Source: Batillaria attramentaria (taxonomy: Eukaryota; Mollusca; Gastropoda; Batillariidae). Taken from it: DNA of 64,000 bases. This document shows positions 55,583-64,000 of the stretch, piece by piece; position 1 is the stretch's first letter; each line of letters starts with the position of its first letter. A program made the translations under genes and the position numbers. Under the pieces are notes generated by a model. The model had not been told where the DNA came from. It saw only the letters and a program-made list of their open reading frames with translations, and searched no databases. Location: positions 2,252,001 through 2,316,000 of the forward strand of contig JACVVK020000014.1 in assembly GCA_018292915.2 (NCBI GenBank), given 5' to 3'.

Positions 55583-58500
55583 ACTCGACTCGACTCGACT
55601 CGACTCGACTTTTATTGATGAGGCCAGAGGCCCATATCAAGGGTTACATGTGCGTTGGCACAAACATCAATAAATACATATGACATAGTTGGCAGTTCTC
55701 GGCTCTAAACAGTTCTCTAATAACCTGCAAAACAGGCTGCATGAATGTAGTCAATTTTTATCAATCAGCGTTTCTCATCTTAAAGGCTTCATACACAAAC
55801 TTAGCCGTGTTAATGATTACATTACTGTTAGCGTTAGAGAGTAGCAGAGCCAAACGGAAAGAGTTCGGGGATCTGACATACTTATTTGCAATGAACGTTT
55901 CCCTCAGGTCAGAATACTTCGGACAGACTAACATAAAGTGTAATTCGGTTTCCTCGGCTCCTGGACAAAAAGGGCAAGAGAGTATACTTCTGTCATGAAT
56001 GGTTGTCCCACTCTGAAAGCGAAGACGGTGCGTTTTCAGACAAGAGACTCCTAGACGAAAGCGTATCAATGCGTTTCTGACCTGAACATGTTTAACGTCA
56101 ACAAGATATGAGCTCAGCTGTAATGACGACTTGAACGAACTATAAAATCGAAATCGGTCTTCTGAAGGCCGCTTATGTGCCTTTGCTGAGATACTCTCAT
56201 GCCAATTTTGCTTCCAGCAGTCAACAAGCCTCTGTCTGAACACGCTTAAGAATTGCTTGACAGAGCCTACACCCTGGCTCTCCCACACATAACCAAATCC
56301 GTATCTGTATAACAAATAGCATATATAGGATGCCCAAGTGTGCTTGTCGTTCTCATGTAAGTTAAACAGCATGTTGTATGCTTTGTATGGAATACGCTCA
56401 GGGGACATCCGTAATATCTGTAACCAGTAGCGGACACACCGTACATATATAACTATACTGAGCGGGTACCTTCCTGTTTCACCGTAAATTAGAACATTTG
56501 GTGTCTTAATACTGACATTCAGGAATCGTTTAATTGCAAACGTTTGCACAGCCTCTACCGGCTGGAGGTCGGCTGAGGGGCCCCAAACCTCGGCACCATA
56601 CGTCAACATTGGCACAATTTGTGCATCGAACAACCTAAAAAAAATAGTGGGGGAACGCTCTCCAACTGCCCACAGTACCCTCAATATACCGATCACACCT
56701 TTTTTTGCCCGGTTTGCCATATCATCAAGTGCGTGTGAAAAGGATAGACGTGTTGAGAGAAAAATTCCTAAATACTTGTACATGCTTACAACTTTCATGG
56801 CGTCCCTACCAAACTTCCAGTTTTCGTTTCGTGCAAGATAGCCTCCATTCAGGAATACTACAATATCAGACTTTTCTAGATTTACTTGTAGATCTAGGCG
56901 CTGGGCAGTATGGTACAAAATATCAAGCTGTGTTTGGAGGCCAACGGGGGTGTCTGCGGTCAGCGCTACATCATCTGCAAACAACAATATCATGATGACT
57001 AAGACATCAGGACTAAGCTGTATTCCGTGCTTTCCACGTGCAATTATATCAGTCGCTAATTCGTTGATAAACAGGGAGAAGATTACAGAACTGCAGTTTT
57101 CTCCCTGCTTTAACCCACGGTGGCACTGGAAAGAATCAGTGAGGTCCCCACCCACCCTTACCCTAGCTCTTACAACCCTATACATGGCTTGTAGCGCCGA
57201 TAACATTTTCCCTCGAATTCCAACGTTATCACGCAAAATTTCCCACAGTCTGCCCCTCTCAATGGAATCGTAAGCTCTACGGAAATCGATGAAAGCGACG
57301 TATAGCTTTTTGTGGTTAAGTAGTTGTTTCTGAACTAAAGAGGATAATGTGAAGATGTGGTCAACTGTGCTATATTTTTTTCTAAAACCCGCCTGCACGT
57401 CATGAATAATCTGGTTCTCCTCCACCCATTTACTAAGCCTTTTGTTCAATATATGACTGTATAATTTTCCACTTATATTCAACAAGGAAATGCCCCTATA
57501 GTTGCCTGGTATGTTGGTGTCTCCTTTTTTGTGCAGGGGCTGTATGATAGCCTCTGTCCATTCATCGGGGAACTGTCCGGAGTCAAACAAAATATTAAAA
57601 TATTCCACTAGAAACTTGCTAACTGCGGGTGTCGAATGCTTAAAAAATTCACCGATAAGTTTGTCCGGACCGGGTGCTTTTCCCTTTTTCAGAGCATTGA
57701 TGGCGGCTTGAACCTCCTCAACCGTAATAATACCATCCAGCGCCTCGTTCACGGTGCCTTCCGTCTGCTGCGTGCTGGCACCTCGCTGGTCAGTGCAATC
57801 TGTCCCAGCAAACTTATCACTACTGTTTTCATTAAAAATGCCCTTGAAATGCTGATACCACTCATCTACTGTTATAGTATTGTTGGAGACATTCTTTCGC
57901 AAAAAGGATTTTACAGTGTCCCAAAACAACTTAGCATCGCCCTGAGAATTGTGCAAAGTGTCGATAACAGTTTTTCTGTGCGCTATTTTCTTTTCTTTAA
58001 TCAGACGCTTATAATCTCTTCTGCTCTCGACGTATACTGATTTCTCAGTCTCCCCATTTCTTTTTCGGTACAATCTAAGGCTGCGTCGCAGCTTTTTCCT
58101 GTGCTCTCTGCACTGTTGATCAAACCACGGTTGTTTCTTCTCACCATTAACGTAGACTCTCTTGTGCATGCACTGACCCGCGAGGCGCAAACCTTCATTA
58201 AACAAGGCCAAGCCCGTGTTGATGTCCGCGCCGGCGACAGAGCACGCCTCTTGAAACAACCCTTTCACCTTTTCCGAGTTGATACTACGCATGAGTTCAT
58301 CCTTCTTTCCTTCCTCCCATACAAATTTCTCACGAACATAACGCTTAGGTAATACCCTTTCCCCTACAGCACGTGCTCCGTGGCCGACACTGACACACAA
58401 CTCGACTGGCATGTGTTTCGACTCTATTCGCGACACAACACGCATCGAGCAACACATGCTCTCGATGTCGCTTGAGGTTATAAAGTAATCAACCACGCTA

Positions 58501-59360
58501 CAACCACCCGGAGAAATATACGTGAACTCCCCAGGAACATCTTCAGCAAGCCTACCGTTTAAAACTACCAAATTAAACTGTTCACACACACGAAGAAGAT
58601 ACTCTCCAAACATATTGATGCCTGTATCCTTTGATACCCGTCTATGTACATTTACTGTGGCATCATCCCCAGCCTCCTCAATCTCAGCTATGTCTGAAGG
58701 TAAGCTAGCATCGTCCATAGGGTTCCTCTCACCAATGCGGGCGTTCAGATCGCCGCAAAGAAGAAAACTAGCATCTGGAAACAGTTCTTGCAAGTCTAAT
58801 ATACATTGTTCAATAAGGCAAACCCCGTTCTCTATGTCCGTATCACGATAGTACACAGAGTTAGATGGAGGGAGGTACATCCCCAGCATAATTACATCAT
58901 TGTTAGTACAAAAAGCTTTTTTACTAATTTTCAAAGCCACAACATTGTCATACTCAACATCAATTACTTCCACATACGTACTAAGTTCCTTCCTAACCAG
59001 TAATGTCACACCCCCCGAAAGGCGGCTAGTAGTCGACTCCGACAACTTTACTCCGCTTTTCGAAAAAGCATCATGTAGCGGGAATAGGTGGGAAGGAAAA
59101 ACGTTGGCGAATGTTTCGACTAAAAGGGCAAAATCATAACCCTCAACAAATGTTCTTACGTCATTTTCGTACAGTCTTGCAAGGCCCTCGATGTTATATG
59201 TGAGAAAGCGAATGTATTTAGCACTACCATAATCCGCACCAGGAATCAGTACTTCACCACTATCGTCCGCGTTCGTGTCGCTGACATGGGCCAGGCCTGA
59301 CTGTCAGTGTTTATTTTTACCAACACCGTTGCTCTGACCGCCACTGTTAGTTTTATTTCT
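55583..59360 (-). mobile_element. Near full-length CR1-like LINE with (GAGTC)n tail
   Basis: The 3' end is a GACTC run (55583-55609, plus-strand view) next to ACTTTTATTGATGAGG. The 5' end fades into GACAGTGAGAGAG. The array reads CAGTGA on both sides, a possible short target duplication. Contains the long ORF below. The ORF has no stop, so the insertion is young or recently active. Confidence 0.8.
55761..59303 (-). CDS. LINE endonuclease / reverse transcriptase
   Basis: One frame is open from 59303 to 55761 (1,180 codons). No ATG precedes the endonuclease motif TYNIEGL (about 59200), so the true start is lost or lies upstream of a TGA at 59306-59304. The first in-frame near-start is TTG at 59045. 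Endonuclease motifs: TYNIEGL, LVETF, CGDLNARIG, VVDYF, SKHMPVEL. Counted from 59045: RT KAPGPDK (about 458), FIDFRRAYDS (about 588), GLKQGENCSS (about 655), LLFADDVALT (about 690); C-terminal CPFC/H/C zinc motif (about 1020-1045). No frameshift or stop, unlike all other LINE copies here. Encoded activities are target nicking and reverse transcription. Clade by motif only: CR1/Rex-like. Confidence 0.85.
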   Translation of the reverse strand, partial: QSGLAHVSDTNADDSGEVLIPGADYGSAKYIRFLTYNIEGLARLYENDVRTFVEGYDFALLVETFANVFPSHLFPLHDAFSKSGVKLSESTTSRLSGGVTLLVRKELSTYVEVIDVEYDNVVALKISKKAFCTNNDVIMLGMYLPPSNSVYYRDTDIENGVCLIEQCILDLQELFPDASFLLCGDLNARIGERNPMDDASLPSDIAEIEEAGDDATVNVHRRVSKDTGINMFGEYLLRVCEQFNLVVLNGRLAEDVPGEFTYISPGGCSVVDYFITSSDIESMCCSMRVVSRIESKHMPVELCVSVGHGARAVGERVLPKRYVREKFVWEEGKKDELMRSINSEKVKGLFQEACSVAGADINTGLALFNEGLRLAGQCMHKRVYVNGEKKQPWFDQQCREHRKKLRRSLRLYRKRNGETEKSVYVESRRDYKRLIKEKKIAHRKTVIDTLHNSQGDAKLFWDTVKSFLRKNVSNNTITVDEWYQHFKGIFNENSSDKFAGTDCTDQRGASTQQTEGTVNEALDGIITVEEVQAAINALKKGKAPGPDKLIGEFFKHSTPAVSKFLVEYFNILFDSGQFPDEWTEAIIQPLHKKGDTNIPGNYRGISLLNISGKLYSHILNKRLSKWVEENQIIHDVQAGFRKKYSTVDHIFTLSSLVQKQLLNHKKLYVAFIDFRRAYDSIERGRLWEILRDNVGIRGKMLSALQAMYRVVRARVRVGGDLTDSFQCHRGLKQGENCSSVIFSLFINELATDIIARGKHGIQLSPDVLVIMILLFADDVALTADTPVGLQTQLDILYHTAQRLDLQVNLEKSDIVVFLNGGYLARNENWKFGRDAMKVVSMYKYLGIFLSTRLSFSHALDDMANRAKKGVIGILRVLWAVGERSPTIFFRLFDAQIVPMLTYGAEVWGPSADLQPVEAVQTFAIKRFLNVSIKTPNVLIYGETGRYPLSIVIYVRCVRYWLQILRMSPERIPYKAYNMLFNLHENDKHTWASYICYLLYRYGFGYVWESQGVGSVKQFLSVFRQRLVDCWKQNWHESISAKAHKRPSEDRFRFYSSFKSSLQLSSYLVDVKHVQVRNALIRFRLGVSCLKTHRLRFQSGTTIHDRSILSCPFCPGAEETELHFMLVCPKYSDLRETFIANKYVRSPNSFRLALLLSNANSNVIINTAKFVYEAFKMRNAD

Positions 59361-59363
59361 TTG

Positions 59364-59460
59364 ATGAGACAGTGAGAGAGAGAGAGAGAGGCCAAGCGTC
59401 AGTTGTACCCATTCAGAGAGAGAGAGAGAGAGGTCTGACAGGCCCAGCGTCAGTTGTACC

Positions 59461-59497
<37 letters not shown>

Positions 59498-59523
59498 CTG
59501 ACAGGCCCAGCGTCAGTTGTACC

Positions 59524-59564
<41 letters not shown>

Positions 59565-59605
59565 CTGACAGGCCCAGCGTCAGTTGTACCCATTCAGTGA
59601 GAGAG
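59364..59605. repeat. (GA)n minisatellite, block 3
   Basis: Four units like block 1, the last ending CATTCAGTGAGAGAG. Confidence 0.95.
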
Positions 59606-59723
59606 AATCAAGAATCAAGAATCAAGAAAAATTTATTTTCCAACGGTAGAGGTAGTTAACGTGAAACAGTCAATTTTCATACCTGCCGTTGCTATTTCTA
59701 GTAATGTCTATCTAAACAGAAAA

Positions 59724-59790
<67 letters not shown>

Positions 59791-60254
59791 GCAACAGGGA
59801 AAAAGCAAAATAGCAATAAGACCATAGGAAATGAAACTACACTCTACTAAGACAGGAACAGTAATTTTAAAAAGCGTGATGAACAAACCAATTACAAGTA
59901 GGAATACATGCAGGAAAAACCATCGGAAATGAAACTACACTCTACTAAGACAGGAACATTTAAAAATCGTGATGAACATACCAATTACAAGTAAGAATAC
60001 GTGTAGGAATGGGCGAGAATCAACTATGGGAAGATTAAACATCGTGTGACATAAGATATGTGAAGAAAAGCTCTTTGAAATTTGCTACAGAGCATGCGTG
60101 TTTAACATGAGCTGGAAGACTATTCCATAATGCCGCTCCAGAAAATGAAAGACTGCTTTTGAAAATGTCAATTCGCGGCTTTGGAATGATACACAGGTTG
60201 TTTGAACTGCCATATCGGGAAGCTGAGCGGTGGCAACAGTCGGATAAATAGTTA
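59606..60254 (-). mobile_element. CR1-like LINE 3' fragment with (GAATCAA)n tail
   Basis: The tail repeats GAATCAA (59606-59628, plus-strand view) next to AAATTTATTTTCCAACGG. 60100-60200 is related to 54758-54830 of the other fragment (CATAATGCCGCTCCAG against CATTGTAATGCTCCAG). A (CA)n run at 59727-59783 has grown inside it. Confidence 0.75.
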
Positions 60255-60395
60255 GGAGAGAGAGAGAGAGAGGCCCAGCGTCAGTTGTACCCATTCAGAG
60301 AGAGAGAGAGAGGGAGAGGTCTTACAGGCCCAGCGTCAGTTGTACCCATTCAGAGAGAGAGAGAGAGGTCTGACAGGCCCAGCGTCAGTTGTACC

Positions 60396-60426
<31 letters not shown>

Positions 60427-60509
60427 GTCTGACAGGCCCAGCGTCAGTTGTACCCATTCAGAGAGAGAGAGAGAGAGAGAGGTCTGACAGGCCCAGCGTC
60501 AGTTGTACC

Positions 60510-60546
<37 letters not shown>

Positions 60547-61115
60547 TGACAGGCCCAGCGTCAGTTGTACCCATTCAGAGAGAGAGAGAGAGAGAGGTCT
60601 GACAGGCCCAGCGTCAGTTGTACCCATTCAGAGAGAGAGAGAGAAAGGTCTGACAGGCCCAGCGTCAGTTGTACCCATTCAGTGAGAGAGAGAGAGAGGC
60701 CCAGCGTCAGTTGTACCCATTCAGAGAGAGAGAGAGAGAGGTCTGACAGGCCCAGCGTCAGTTGTACCCATTCAGAGAGAGAGAGAGAGAGAGATCTGAC
60801 AGGCCCAGCGTCAGTTGTACCCATTCAGAGAGAGAGAGGTCTGACAAGCCCAGCGTCAGTTGTACCCATTCAGAGAGAGAGAGAGAGATCTGACAGGCCC
60901 AGCGTCAGTTGTACCCATTCAGTGAGAGAGAGAGAGAGAGAGGCCCAGCGTCAGTTGTACCCATTCAGAGAGAGAGAGACAGAGAGAGAGAGAGAGATGA
61001 AATGAAACTTTATTTGTCAACGGTAAGTAAAAGAGAGAGAGAGAGAGAGACAGAGAGAGAGAGAGAGGTCTGACAGGCCCAGCGTCAGTTGTACCCATTC
61101 AGAGAGAGAGAGAGA
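60255..61115. repeat. (GA)n minisatellite, block 4, with a LINE tail stub
   Basis: About 16 units as in block 1. At 60996-61030 a 35 bp stub (ATGAAATGAAACTTTATTTG plus TCAACGGTAAGTAAA) is the last end of another LINE, truncated almost completely. Confidence 0.9.
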
Positions 61116-61420
61116 GAGAGAGAGATGAATGGAAACGACTGACCGACCTTGTCAGACCAATCTTGTTTTTGGGAGAGAGACGTGGAGTTGTTTTCTTTGA
61201 AATCTATGACGTTTCTCCTCACTGGGATGACTCATGATACATTTGACGTAATCACTTTAATACAATTCTTGCAATGAAAGCAGCCCCATACAATTGAAGT
61301 GTTGCTGCTGCATGTAAAGATCGAATTAACACCGGCTTAATAATTGTGTTAACAGACAAGTCTGCGCGGCGAATGTTTTCTCACCATGAGTTACGGCTGC
61401 TGCGCGTGCGCGAACACAGG
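61116..61420 (-). repeat. Fragment of the 40355-42207 insert family
   Basis: Inverted counterpart of 41740-42020. Shared landmarks are CAATTCTTGCAATGAAAGCA and CAGACAAGTCTGCGCGGCGA, diverged by small indels. Confidence 0.7.
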
Positions 61421-61468
61421 GTGGGTGGGTGGGTGTTTGGGGGTTTAACGTCCTTTTTCACCACATAT
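61421..61468 (-). mobile_element. SINE copy 5, tail and part of body only
   Basis: GTGGGTGGG, then TTTAACGTCC and CACCACATA, then it stops. Followed by a 39 bp piece also found at 26098-26136. Confidence 0.65.
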
Positions 61469-61504
61469 ATCGCTCATTTCGACGGACTTCTGGCATAACA
61501 GTCA

Positions 61505-61938
61505 GCGACTCACAAAGTCACTCAATGAGGACACCACGACCACCAACAGAACCACTGTCCTCAAGGAAGACGACACCCTCTACACAGGCTAAAAAGCTGC
61601 AAACCTCCTTGCTGACGTCTTTGAGATGGAGAGCACCATCAAAGTCCCACCACAGAGGAAAAAGGAGGTTGCAACCCAGCTGCATAACAGGTTCAAAGAA
61701 CAAACAACTCCGACCACCGCAATGACATCCGATCTCAGCCTTGCAGAACTAAATGATGCCATCAGCAGACTCAAGACCAAGAAAGCCCCTGGCAAAGACG
61801 GAATCTGCAACGAGATGATCAAGCATCTTGGGCCAGCTGCCAGGAGGAAACTGCTTGAGCTGTTCAACCAGTCATGGAAAACTGGCATCTTCCCATCAGC
61901 ATGGAAGGAGGCCACTATCATCCCCATAAGGAACAAGG
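61505..61938 (+). mobile_element. Second copy of the I-clade LINE, internal RT fragment
   Basis: Matches 46753-47186 with only about five differences by eye. One creates an in-frame TAA (ACAGGCTAAAAAG for ACAGGCAAAAAAG). Both ends are truncated in unrelated repeats. Confidence 0.85.
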
Positions 61939-62133
61939 AGGAACGGCCCCGTCCAACATAGTTGTTCTCCAAACTTCATTTTATTTTGTCTGTTTTGTTG
62001 TTATTGTTGCCGGTTCTCCCCTCTCCAAGTTCTACCGATGACACTAGATCCTCTACGACCTCGACCGATTAGCCACGTGACTGGGGGTGGGGCCGGGTGT
62101 GGGAAGAAGGGAGAGAGAGAGGCAGAGGGAGAG
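61939..62133. repeat. Composite repeat block P, copy 2
   Basis: Uninterrupted version of the block at 11128-11462 (AGGAACGGCCCCGTCC through (GA)n), directly followed by a SINE. Confidence 0.7.
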
Positions 62134-62293
62134 GGTGGGTAGGTGGGTGTTTAGGAGTTTAACGCTCTTTTCCACCACATAAGGGTGATATCAAAGACGG
62201 GGCACAAATATTTGGCCCCAGCGGCCTGGATTCGAACTCTCGGCCCAAGCATTGAAAGTCCAACGCGCTACCATTCGGCCACCCTGGCTTCCT
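62134..62293 (-). mobile_element. tRNA-derived SINE, copy 6
   Basis: Full tRNA-related head in reverse (GGATTCGAACTCTCGGCCC B-box complement, CTACCATTCGGCCACC A-box complement). The body has a short deletion after GACGGGGC. Confidence 0.8.
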
Positions 62294-62309
62294 AGAGAGA
62301 GAGAGAGAG

Positions 62310-63266
62310 AGAGACGTCAGTTCCGTGAACTAAACATTTGACGTCAGCCTCAAGCAGGTCGTCATACAGAGAGAGAGAGATGACGTCAATTCCGTGAACT
62401 AAACTTTTGGCGTCAGCCTCTAGCACTGAGATCGTCTGAGGATGCTTGTTTATGTCCTGTGATTACCCTATTGGCTTTGTGACTTCTCCGACTGAATTAT
62501 TTTTCACATGAAATCTGGAAGATGTAGAGGGCTGATGAAATGTCGGAAGCAGTGACGATACTTGCAGATTTTGTCTGTGAACCAAACATTTGCCGTCAGC
62601 CTCACGCTGCTCGTCCGACAGATGATACTTCTTCGTATCTTGTGATTTCCTTGTTGCTTTTGTGACTTCCGGGACTGAATTAATTTTGACATAAAATCTG
62701 GAAGATCTAGAGAGCTGATGAAACGTGGACTTAAAGTGCCTTGGATTGTACTTACGAAATTGCAAAATTGGAACTTTTTTGACCGGCGCTTCTCGCAGAA
62801 ACGTGAAAAAATGTGTTTATCTAAAAGCTCTGCTATTCTTAATACTAAAGCTATAATAGTGCAATAGTTCATGTCATATGTGCAGTTGTCACAAGTGACA
62901 AAAATACCGGAATGATGAGTAATTTGAAGAAGTCTTTTCATAGATATTTGGCCTTATATGCAAACCACCCCTACCTCGGAAATATTTTTCTTACACAAAA
63001 CCTGTCAGAGCTACAGAGCTGTGCTACGAAAACAGGCAGTATAATTGGATGATCTTCCCAATTTCAGAAAATGAAGCCATTTGAACATTTTTTTCGAAAA
63101 AATTCGTAACATGACCGATTTTTAAAAATCGGCGATAACTGTTCTCAAAATGCGGCAGGAAAAAAATCGTGAAAAATAGCTCTGGAGAATATGACTGCCC
63201 ATTTTATCTCAAAGTAAAAAGCCATCCGGCGAGGTGGTTTAGCAGATAGCCATCATTACATCCGTC

Positions 63267-63299
<33 letters not shown>

Positions 63300-63420
63300 T
63301 TCCCGCCAAAAAGAACGCAGCAGCAAAGTGTGCACGTAAGGTGTCTATGACGCAGATTTCGTTACGTCACTGTGTGCGTGAAAGTAAGTATTGTGTGGAG
63401 AAACGTCACAGTCTTGTTTT
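62310..63420. repeat. Repeat family A, copy 3, with internal tandem units
   Basis: Contains repeated motifs TGTGAACCAAAC-TTGCCGTCAGCC, TTCCGTGAACTAAAC and ACTGAATTAATTTT, so the family is internally tandem. The right half matches 2345-3060. (CA)n at 63267-63295. Confidence 0.65.
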
Positions 63421-63525
63421 GTATCACTGAAACTTGCTGCTGCGCGTAGCAAAATCTGCCCCGTCTCATAAAGTTGTTTCTCTATAGAGAAACAACTTAA
63501 AAAGGAAAAAGACCCAACAAAGACA

Positions 63526-63700
63526 AGGAGGAACGGCCCCGTCCTACAAAGTTGTTTCTCCAAATTTCATTTTATTTCGTCTGTTTTGTTGTTATTGTTG
63601 CCGGTTCTCCCCTCTCCATGTTCTACCAATGACACTAGATCCTCTACGACCTCGACCGATTAGTCACGTGACTGGGGGTGGGGCCGGGTGGGGGGAGAGC

Positions 63701-63725
<25 letters not shown>
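63526..63725. repeat. Composite repeat block P, copy 3
   Basis: As copies 1 and 2. Preceded at about 63495-63520 by AAAAAGGAAAAAGACCCAAC, a stretch of the I-clade LINE coding sequence (47182-47205), showing how the block was joined to LINE sequence. Confidence 0.7.
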
Positions 63726-63733
<8 letters not shown>

Positions 63734-63842
63734 TGGGTGTTTAGGAGTTTAACGTCCTTTTCCACCACGTAAGGGTGATATCAAAGACGGGGCAACGAGA
63801 GAAAGGCCAGCACAAATATTTGGCCCAAGCCGGGATTCGAAC
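63726..63842 (-). mobile_element. tRNA-derived SINE, copy 7 (5' truncated)
   Basis: Tail, body and half of the B-box complement (GGGATTCGA), broken exactly where the second SGNH-type copy begins. Confidence 0.8.
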
Positions 63843-63868
63843 TGAGATGAAGGTGCAGAGACTCCATC

Positions 63869-64000
63869 ATGGGCCCAACTACACGGTCCAAGCTTGGATT
63901 CCTACATGCAAGTGTTGAGGAGATTAAACGGACACGTGATCCCATACAGATCACCTTTCAGACTCAGATTTCCAAACTGCCAACATGGAGAAATGTTCTG
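63869..64000 (+). CDS. Start of a second SGNH-type ORF (partial, runs off the window)
   Basis: ATG at 63869 encodes MGPTTRSKLGF and on through QISKLPTWRNVL, identical to residues 1-44 of the ORF at 51804. The rest lies beyond the window, so whether this copy is intact cannot be seen. Its upstream 26 bases are also identical, then it abuts a SINE. Confidence 0.7.
   Translation, partial: MGPTTRSKLGFLHASVEEIKRTRDPIQITFQTQISKLPTWRNVL

Overview
This is a repeat-saturated eukaryotic nuclear window, most probably from a mollusc and plausibly a gastropod. The reasons are: intron-split genes with GT/AG junctions and no operons; a GRL101-type LGR receptor (LDLa, C-type lectin, leucine-rich repeats and 7TM), an architecture first described in the pond snail Lymnaea; an I-clade LINE with RNase H; CR1-like LINEs with microsatellite-type 3' tails; tRNA-derived SINEs; and very abundant (CA)n and (GA)n. 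Everything here was read by eye, and no database search was run.

Layout. 0.4-24.6 kb is a receptor neighbourhood. A complete-looking receptor gene lies on the minus strand: a signal-peptide exon (24557-24123) spliced in phase 0 to one large exon (23045-19302) that encodes everything else. Three further copies of the signal-peptide exon lie at 883-443 (apparently intact; its partner exon would be beyond the left edge), 4207-4660 (broken) and 10811-10332 (broken). A relic of the start of the receptor exon sits in the intron. Between these lie an inverted pair of THAP zinc-finger first exons, a dead mariner, a pogo-like DNA element carrying two SINEs, a 3.4 kb foldback structure with about 716 bp arms, and a near-perfect palindrome with about 500 bp arms.

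25-39 kb is poorer in repeats. It has a short two-exon gene with good splice sites (27.4-28.36 kb), an inverted pair of CTACACCCCACTTG minisatellites, a perfect 72 bp hairpin, a three-part dispersed duplication, and a probable minus-strand gene with splice-flanked exons and a tandemly duplicated exon unit (36.3-38.1 kb).

39.9-51.8 kb is a nested structure. A minus-strand ORF (51804 to about 42840) has a novel-looking N-terminal domain, a minisatellite-encoded linker, a coiled coil and an SGNH-hydrolase domain. It has been hit by a 5.0 kb I-clade LINE with a 10 bp target duplication, itself split by a 512 bp repeat, and by a TIR element. A second TIR element, split by a 1.85 kb insert, lies beyond its 3' end. 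A 158 bp stretch covering the start of the same ORF recurs identically, in inverted orientation, at the right edge.

52.2-61.1 kb is one (GA)n minisatellite array carrying at least four separate CR1-like LINE insertions, one of them almost full length. 61.1-64 kb is a mosaic of fragments of families seen elsewhere in the window.

The functional host genes I would defend are the receptor, the intact signal-peptide exon at 0.4-0.9 kb, the THAP exon at 9.5 kb, the two-exon gene at 27.4 kb and, less securely, the gene at 36-38 kb. The rest is mobile or repetitive DNA.
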